Below the pieces are notes generated by a model that was given only the letters and a program-made list of their open reading frames with translations, was not told the origin of the DNA and made no database searches. This document shows, piece by piece, positions 60,327-64,000 of a stretch of DNA of 64,000 nt. The position numbers were made by a program, and so were the translations under genes. The stretch spans positions 1 through 64,000 of the forward strand of contig JAEYPN010000017.1 in assembly GCA_023410715.1 (NCBI GenBank), written 5' to 3'. This stretch comes from Bacillota bacterium. Lineage in GTDB: Bacteria; Bacillota_I; Bacilli_A; Izemoplasmatales; UBA1188. The stretch's first letter is position 1, and every line of letters begins with the position of its first letter.

Positions 60327-62957
60327 ATGTCTTCGAAAATAGTTTTCGATAAAAGAGGTAGTTTTCGTATTAATAATCCCGATAAAATTTCTTTTTTATA
60401 CTTTCCACTCGTTAATCAATATGGTATGAAATCCTGCATTACACCTAAAATGCATGGTGATAATAAAATAGATGTTAATCATTTTGGCCTCATCCCTGTA
60501 AGCGTTTTAGATTTGGAAGAAAATAAATTATCAAGAAACATGTTTTTTAATGTCAATGGTAATATATATTCTATTACTGGAAATACACCAATTCAGAAGC
60601 TTGAAAATGATGATGTAGTTGGAATATATGATTTTTTATCACAAAAAGTAAAAAGAACTAATAAGTTTTTTGAAATTGAAGTAACTTCATTTGTTCCAGA
60701 AATAAATGCAAATATGGAACTTCATAAAGTGTCATTTAAAGCTTTAGATGATTTAATAGTTAAACCGGTAATTGGTTTCCCGCTTTATGGTAGAAGTGCA
60801 GATAATATTCGTGATCATCGTCATGTAACGAGCCTATTAAATCGAATTAAAATCACAAATAACTCACTAACATTATTCCCAACTCTTTCTTTTGATGAAA
60901 GGGGTCATAACATTAATGATTTTATGTATGATGTTACTATAAATAGTGCATTGAAGATAAAAAATTATTGGCCAATTTTAGAAGAATTTATTGGTGAAGG
61001 CAATGATTTTGAAACACCAGAAGTGGTAAAGAGTGATTTAAATAACAGTTATAAAACTGGCGATGTTTTAACTGGCTATGAAATGATTGCTGGTTTTGAA
61101 TATGAAAAACAGATTTTAAAACCTGGTGAAGAAATTTCTTTTGTAATTGGTTTTACTATTGACAATAAAAATAACCTTGAAAGACTAAGAGAATTTGTAA
61201 GTACTAAAAATTTTGATTATTTATTAAATAAAACAAAAACAGCTTGGGAAAATGAAATTGATAAATTACAGTTTAATTTTTATAAAACAGATTTTAGTAA
61301 TTATTTAAGATGGGTGACAATTCAACCAATACTTAGAAAAATTTATGGTTGTTCATTCTTGCCATTTCATGATTATGGTAGAGGTGGAAGAGGCTGGCGT
61401 GATTTATGGCAAGATATTATTGCCTTAGAATTAATAAATGCCAAAGATATTAAGAGTTTGATTGTGTCCAACTTTGGCGGCGTAAGAATTGATGGAACTA
61501 ATGCAACAATCATTGGTGATAGATTAGGTGAGTTTAAAGCTGATAGAAATAATATTGTAAGAGTGTGGATGGATCATGCTGCTTGGCCAACTTTTTCTAC
61601 TAACCTTTATATCAACAGAACAGGAGATATTAGAGTTTTACTTGAAGAAAAAGAATACTTCAAAGACAAGTTTGTTTATTACACGAAAATAATTGATGAA
61701 GATTACATTGGTGAAACAAATAAAGTTTTAACTTCAAGTGGCCAAGTGTATTATGGAAGTATTCTAGAACACTTATTAATTGAAAATTTAGTGGCTTTCT
61801 ATCATGTTGGTAAGCATGGAAACATTTTGTTATGTGATGCGGATTGGAACGATGGCATCGATATGGCAAATGAATTAGGCGAATCAGTAGCTTTTACTGG
61901 TTTTTATAAGAGTAATTTTGATGTTTTAGCTAGATTGACTAAAAAGTTAAATGAGTTAGGAATCAAAGAAATTGAAATTTTAAAAGAATTAGCAGTTTTA
62001 ATAGAAAACAGTGATTATAGCATTGTAACTAAAAAGTCTGTTTTAAACAAGTATTTTAGTTTAGTAAAAAGTAGTGTAAGTGGTGCAAAGATTAAAGTAT
62101 CATGCGATGAACTTACGAAAAAATTTATAGATATATCATCAAGCATTTCTGATCATATTAATGAAAATGAATTGATGAAAGGCGAAAAATATTCCTTCTA
62201 TAATGGTTACTATGATAATAAAAGCGAAAGATTTGAAAATCCTATTGACAAGAAAATGACCTTAATTGGGCAAGTATTTAATGTTATGGGTGGTGTTGCA
62301 AGCACTGAACAAATTAAAAAAATAATAGAAGCTTCTAATGACATCTTATTTGATGAAAACGTAAAAGGTTATCGTTTAAATAGCAAACTTAAAGAAGACT
62401 TACATAATATTGGTCGCTTTATGGGCTTTGGTTATGGGCATAAAGAAAATGGCGCTGTATTTGAGCACATGAATGTAATGTATGGAAATGCCTTATATAA
62501 AAGGGGTTTTGTTAAAGAGGGATCAGTCATTATTCGTGGTGTCTATGACTATGTAAATGATATTGAAAAATCAAAATGCTTACCAGGAATACCTGAATAT
62601 TTTGATAGTAAAGGCAGAGGAGTATACCCATATTTAACAGGTTCAGCAGCTTGGTACTTATATACGATAGCTGAAGAAATCTTTGGCGTAAAAGGGGACT
62701 TTGGTGACCTTATTATTGAACCTAAACTTTTAATTGATGACTTTATTGATTTAAAAGCAGAAATTAAAATGATATTTAATGACCAAAACATTAATATTCA
62801 ATTTGAAAACAAAGATAATTTAGATTATCAAGAATACATGATAAAAAAAGTATTAATTAATGGGAAATCAGTTGTAATAAATAATAGCTTTCTAAAAATT
62901 AAAAAAGAAAATATAAAAGAAGATTTAAATATTATTGTAAATTTAGGAGCCAAATAA
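60327..62957 (+). CDS. GH94 glycoside phosphorylase, probable laminaribiose/beta-1,3-glucan phosphorylase
   Basis: This 876-residue protein has the GH94 plan: an N-terminal beta-sandwich (to about 290), then an alpha/alpha barrel with FHDYGRGGRGWRDLWQD (about 350-366), the catalytic-acid region CDADWNDGID (Asp506/Asp509) and GFGYGHKENGAVFEHMN (about 699-715). GH94 enzymes split a beta-glucoside with phosphate to give glucose-1-phosphate. Acholeplasma laidlawii has a characterised laminaribiose phosphorylase; the beta-1,3 specificity here is inferred from the GH16 and GH30 neighbours. No signal peptide. AAGGAG precedes the ATG. Confidence 0.87.
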   Translation: MSSKIVFDKRGSFRINNPDKISFLYFPLVNQYGMKSCITPKMHGDNKIDVNHFGLIPVSVLDLEENKLSRNMFFNVNGNIYSITGNTPIQKLENDDVVGIYDFLSQKVKRTNKFFEIEVTSFVPEINANMELHKVSFKALDDLIVKPVIGFPLYGRSADNIRDHRHVTSLLNRIKITNNSLTLFPTLSFDERGHNINDFMYDVTINSALKIKNYWPILEEFIGEGNDFETPEVVKSDLNNSYKTGDVLTGYEMIAGFEYEKQILKPGEEISFVIGFTIDNKNNLERLREFVSTKNFDYLLNKTKTAWENEIDKLQFNFYKTDFSNYLRWVTIQPILRKIYGCSFLPFHDYGRGGRGWRDLWQDIIALELINAKDIKSLIVSNFGGVRIDGTNATIIGDRLGEFKADRNNIVRVWMDHAAWPTFSTNLYINRTGDIRVLLEEKEYFKDKFVYYTKIIDEDYIGETNKVLTSSGQVYYGSILEHLLIENLVAFYHVGKHGNILLCDADWNDGIDMANELGESVAFTGFYKSNFDVLARLTKKLNELGIKEIEILKELAVLIENSDYSIVTKKSVLNKYFSLVKSSVSGAKIKVSCDELTKKFIDISSSISDHINENELMKGEKYSFYNGYYDNKSERFENPIDKKMTLIGQVFNVMGGVASTEQIKKIIEASNDILFDENVKGYRLNSKLKEDLHNIGRFMGFGYGHKENGAVFEHMNVMYGNALYKRGFVKEGSVIIRGVYDYVNDIEKSKCLPGIPEYFDSKGRGVYPYLTGSAAWYLYTIAEEIFGVKGDFGDLIIEPKLLIDDFIDLKAEIKMIFNDQNINIQFENKDNLDYQEYMIKKVLINGKSVVINNSFLKIKKENIKEDLNIIVNLGAK

Positions 62958-63682
62958 TGAAAACATACACGCTTGTGTGGGAAGAAAATTTTAATTATAA
63001 AGGATTACCAAATCCTGATGTTTGGAATATTGAACACGGATCAAAATGGGCTAATCGCGAAGTTCAATATTATACTAATGGTGAAAATATAAATGTTGAA
63101 GATGGACTTTTGACAATTGAAGCAAGACATGAGATAAAAGGTGATAAAGAATATACTTCTTCACGCATTAATACACGCGGTAAAAAGCATTTTAAACTAG
63201 GACGAATTGCCGTTAAAGCAAAACTTCCTGGAGGACGCGGCACATGGCCTGCTATCTGGATGTTAGGCAATGGTAATTATCGATGGCCTGAATGTGGTGA
63301 AATTGACATCATGGAACAAGTTGGAAATGAAAAAGACATGGTTTTATCATCACTACACTGTAAAACTTATAATCATATGAATAATTCACACTATACCTAT
63401 AAAGAAGAAATTAATGGTGTATGTGATAGATTTGTTGAATATGCAGTAGATATTATGTCTAACTATCTTGAGTTTTTTATTGATGGAAATTCTTTTGTTA
63501 AATTTGAAAGAGGCGAAGATGGGAAAGACGCATCACATGATGGCTGGCCATTTGATGATGAATTTTATTTAATCATTAATTTAGCAATTGGTGGAAGCCT
63601 TGGTGGGGCTGTATCAAGTGAGGATTTTCCTCGCAGATTAGAAATAAAATATGTAAAATATTATAATATTCAGGAGGAATAA
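62957..63682 (+). CDS. GH16 endo-beta-glucanase (laminarinase/lichenase type), no signal peptide
   Basis: This 241-residue jelly-roll GH16 enzyme has the catalytic motif GEIDIMEQVG (nucleophile Glu115, Asp117, acid/base Glu120), typical of the laminarinase branch. It also has LVWEENFNYKGLPNPDVWN, KLPGGRGTWPAIWMLG and the ending NLAIGGSLGG. It hydrolyses beta-1,3 or mixed glucan. No signal peptide is seen, so it seems to work inside the cell on imported oligosaccharides, which is unusual. It overlaps the phosphorylase stop by one base. Confidence 0.94.
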   Translation: MKTYTLVWEENFNYKGLPNPDVWNIEHGSKWANREVQYYTNGENINVEDGLLTIEARHEIKGDKEYTSSRINTRGKKHFKLGRIAVKAKLPGGRGTWPAIWMLGNGNYRWPECGEIDIMEQVGNEKDMVLSSLHCKTYNHMNNSHYTYKEEINGVCDRFVEYAVDIMSNYLEFFIDGNSFVKFERGEDGKDASHDGWPFDDEFYLIINLAIGGSLGGAVSSEDFPRRLEIKYVKYYNIQEE

Positions 63683-63683
63683 T

Positions 63684-64000
63684 ATGAAATTAATAATAAC
63701 AGCGAAGGACACTGAATTACGCTTAAAAGAAACAAATCAGGTTAGTGTTACTTCAAATAGTGGGGTTATTACCCTTAACCCACAAAAAACTTTTCAAACA
63801 ATGCTCGGCTTTGGTGGTGCATTTACCGAAAGTGCTTGCTATAACCTTTATCGGGTAAATAAGGAAGTAAGAGAAAAAGCACTTCGTCTTTATTTTGATA
63901 AAGAGGAAGGAATTGGCTATACTTTAGGACGTGTTTCAATCCATAGCTCAGATTTCTCACTTTATAGTTATACTTATATTGATGAAGGCGATAAAGAGTT
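63684..64000 (+). CDS. GH30 family glycosidase (glucosylceramidase-like), partial at the window edge
   Basis: The first 105 or so residues are visible. KTFQTMLGFGGAFTESACYNLY (about 34-55) and IGYTLGRVSIHSSDFS are GH30 subfamily 1 marks. GH30 enzymes there cleave beta-1,6- or beta-glucosidic bonds. The two catalytic glutamates lie beyond the window. AGGAGG precedes the ATG. No signal peptide is visible. It continues the GH94-GH16 operon with a one-base gap. Confidence 0.9.
   Translation, partial: MKLIITAKDTELRLKETNQVSVTSNSGVITLNPQKTFQTMLGFGGAFTESACYNLYRVNKEVREKALRLYFDKEEGIGYTLGRVSIHSSDFSLYSYTYIDEGDKE

Noticed and set aside
1..64000. CRISPR arrays, tRNA/rRNA genes and riboswitches
   Set aside because: I found no regularly spaced repeats, no cloverleaf-like sequences and no known aptamer cores by eye; a covariance-model search would be decisive.

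Overview
The window is AT-rich, gene-dense DNA from a spore-forming, low-GC Bacillota. I place it in class Bacilli, near the Haloplasma/Erysipelotrichia/Acholeplasma side. This is inferred from gene content, not from any search. Sporulation genes include spoIIQ-spoIIID, a ger operon, a pdaA-like deacetylase, a spoVB-like flippase, two YjcZ-like miniproteins and a possible gamma-type SASP. Bacilli-typical genes include ylbD-E-F-G, UPF0223, a FabT-like MarR regulator, darA and sufCDSUB. Pyruvate:ferredoxin oxidoreductase points to anaerobic metabolism. No rRNA, tRNA, CRISPR array or intact mobile element was recognised.

Layout. 1-5.4 kb is accessory DNA: a thioesterase, a cold-shock gene, then a minus-strand row of unrelated small genes (two GNATs, a membrane protein, a lipoprotein, DUF3788, a CHAP protein). 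Part of it (about 2.98-4.32 kb) is visibly richer in GC and carries repeated leaders and clustered hairpins. 5.4-13.7 kb holds two uracil-5 rRNA methyltransferases, the SASP-like gene, a two-component system, a BrkB-type protein and PdaA. 13.7-18.7 kb holds a coat-type miniprotein, UPF0223, an RsuA-type pseudouridine synthase, the SpoVB/YtgP flippase, ylbDEFG, rpsP, khpA and DUF523. 18.8-23.8 kb is a ger operon followed by a soluble hybrid histidine kinase. 24-31 kb has a cyclophilin, a DegV/FakB plus FabT-like pair under a FabT-type operator, a PadR module, a PatB-type C-S lyase, a Gx-transporter/NusG_II/ApbE flavin group, then spoIIQ and spoIIID. 31-42 kb has YigZ, cca, pullulanase, yhaM and two very large PrsA/SurA-like surface proteins. 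42-51 kb has walJ/yycJ, a LicA-type kinase, nifJ and a large surface lipoprotein behind a catabolite-type promoter. 51-56 kb is the suf operon followed by an IS3-family remnant. 56.6-60.2 kb has darA and a hydrolase/membrane MurF/Ddl operon. 60.3 kb to the end is a GH94 phosphorylase-GH16-GH30 operon, probably for beta-1,3-glucan.

How it fits together. Candidate forespore promoters (GTATA-like -35, CATAATA-like -10, 17-18 nt apart) precede spoIIQ, pdaA, the ger operon and perhaps the SASP-like gene. A sigma-E-type promoter precedes spoIIID. CATANNNTA-type -10 boxes precede both YjcZ-like genes. Sugar genes carry cre/LacI-like sites in their promoters. Many genes use the ribosome-binding sequence GGTGAT with a short A-rich spacer. 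Its GTG is often in frame, so several starts below are placed 9-15 nt downstream of the longest reading frame.
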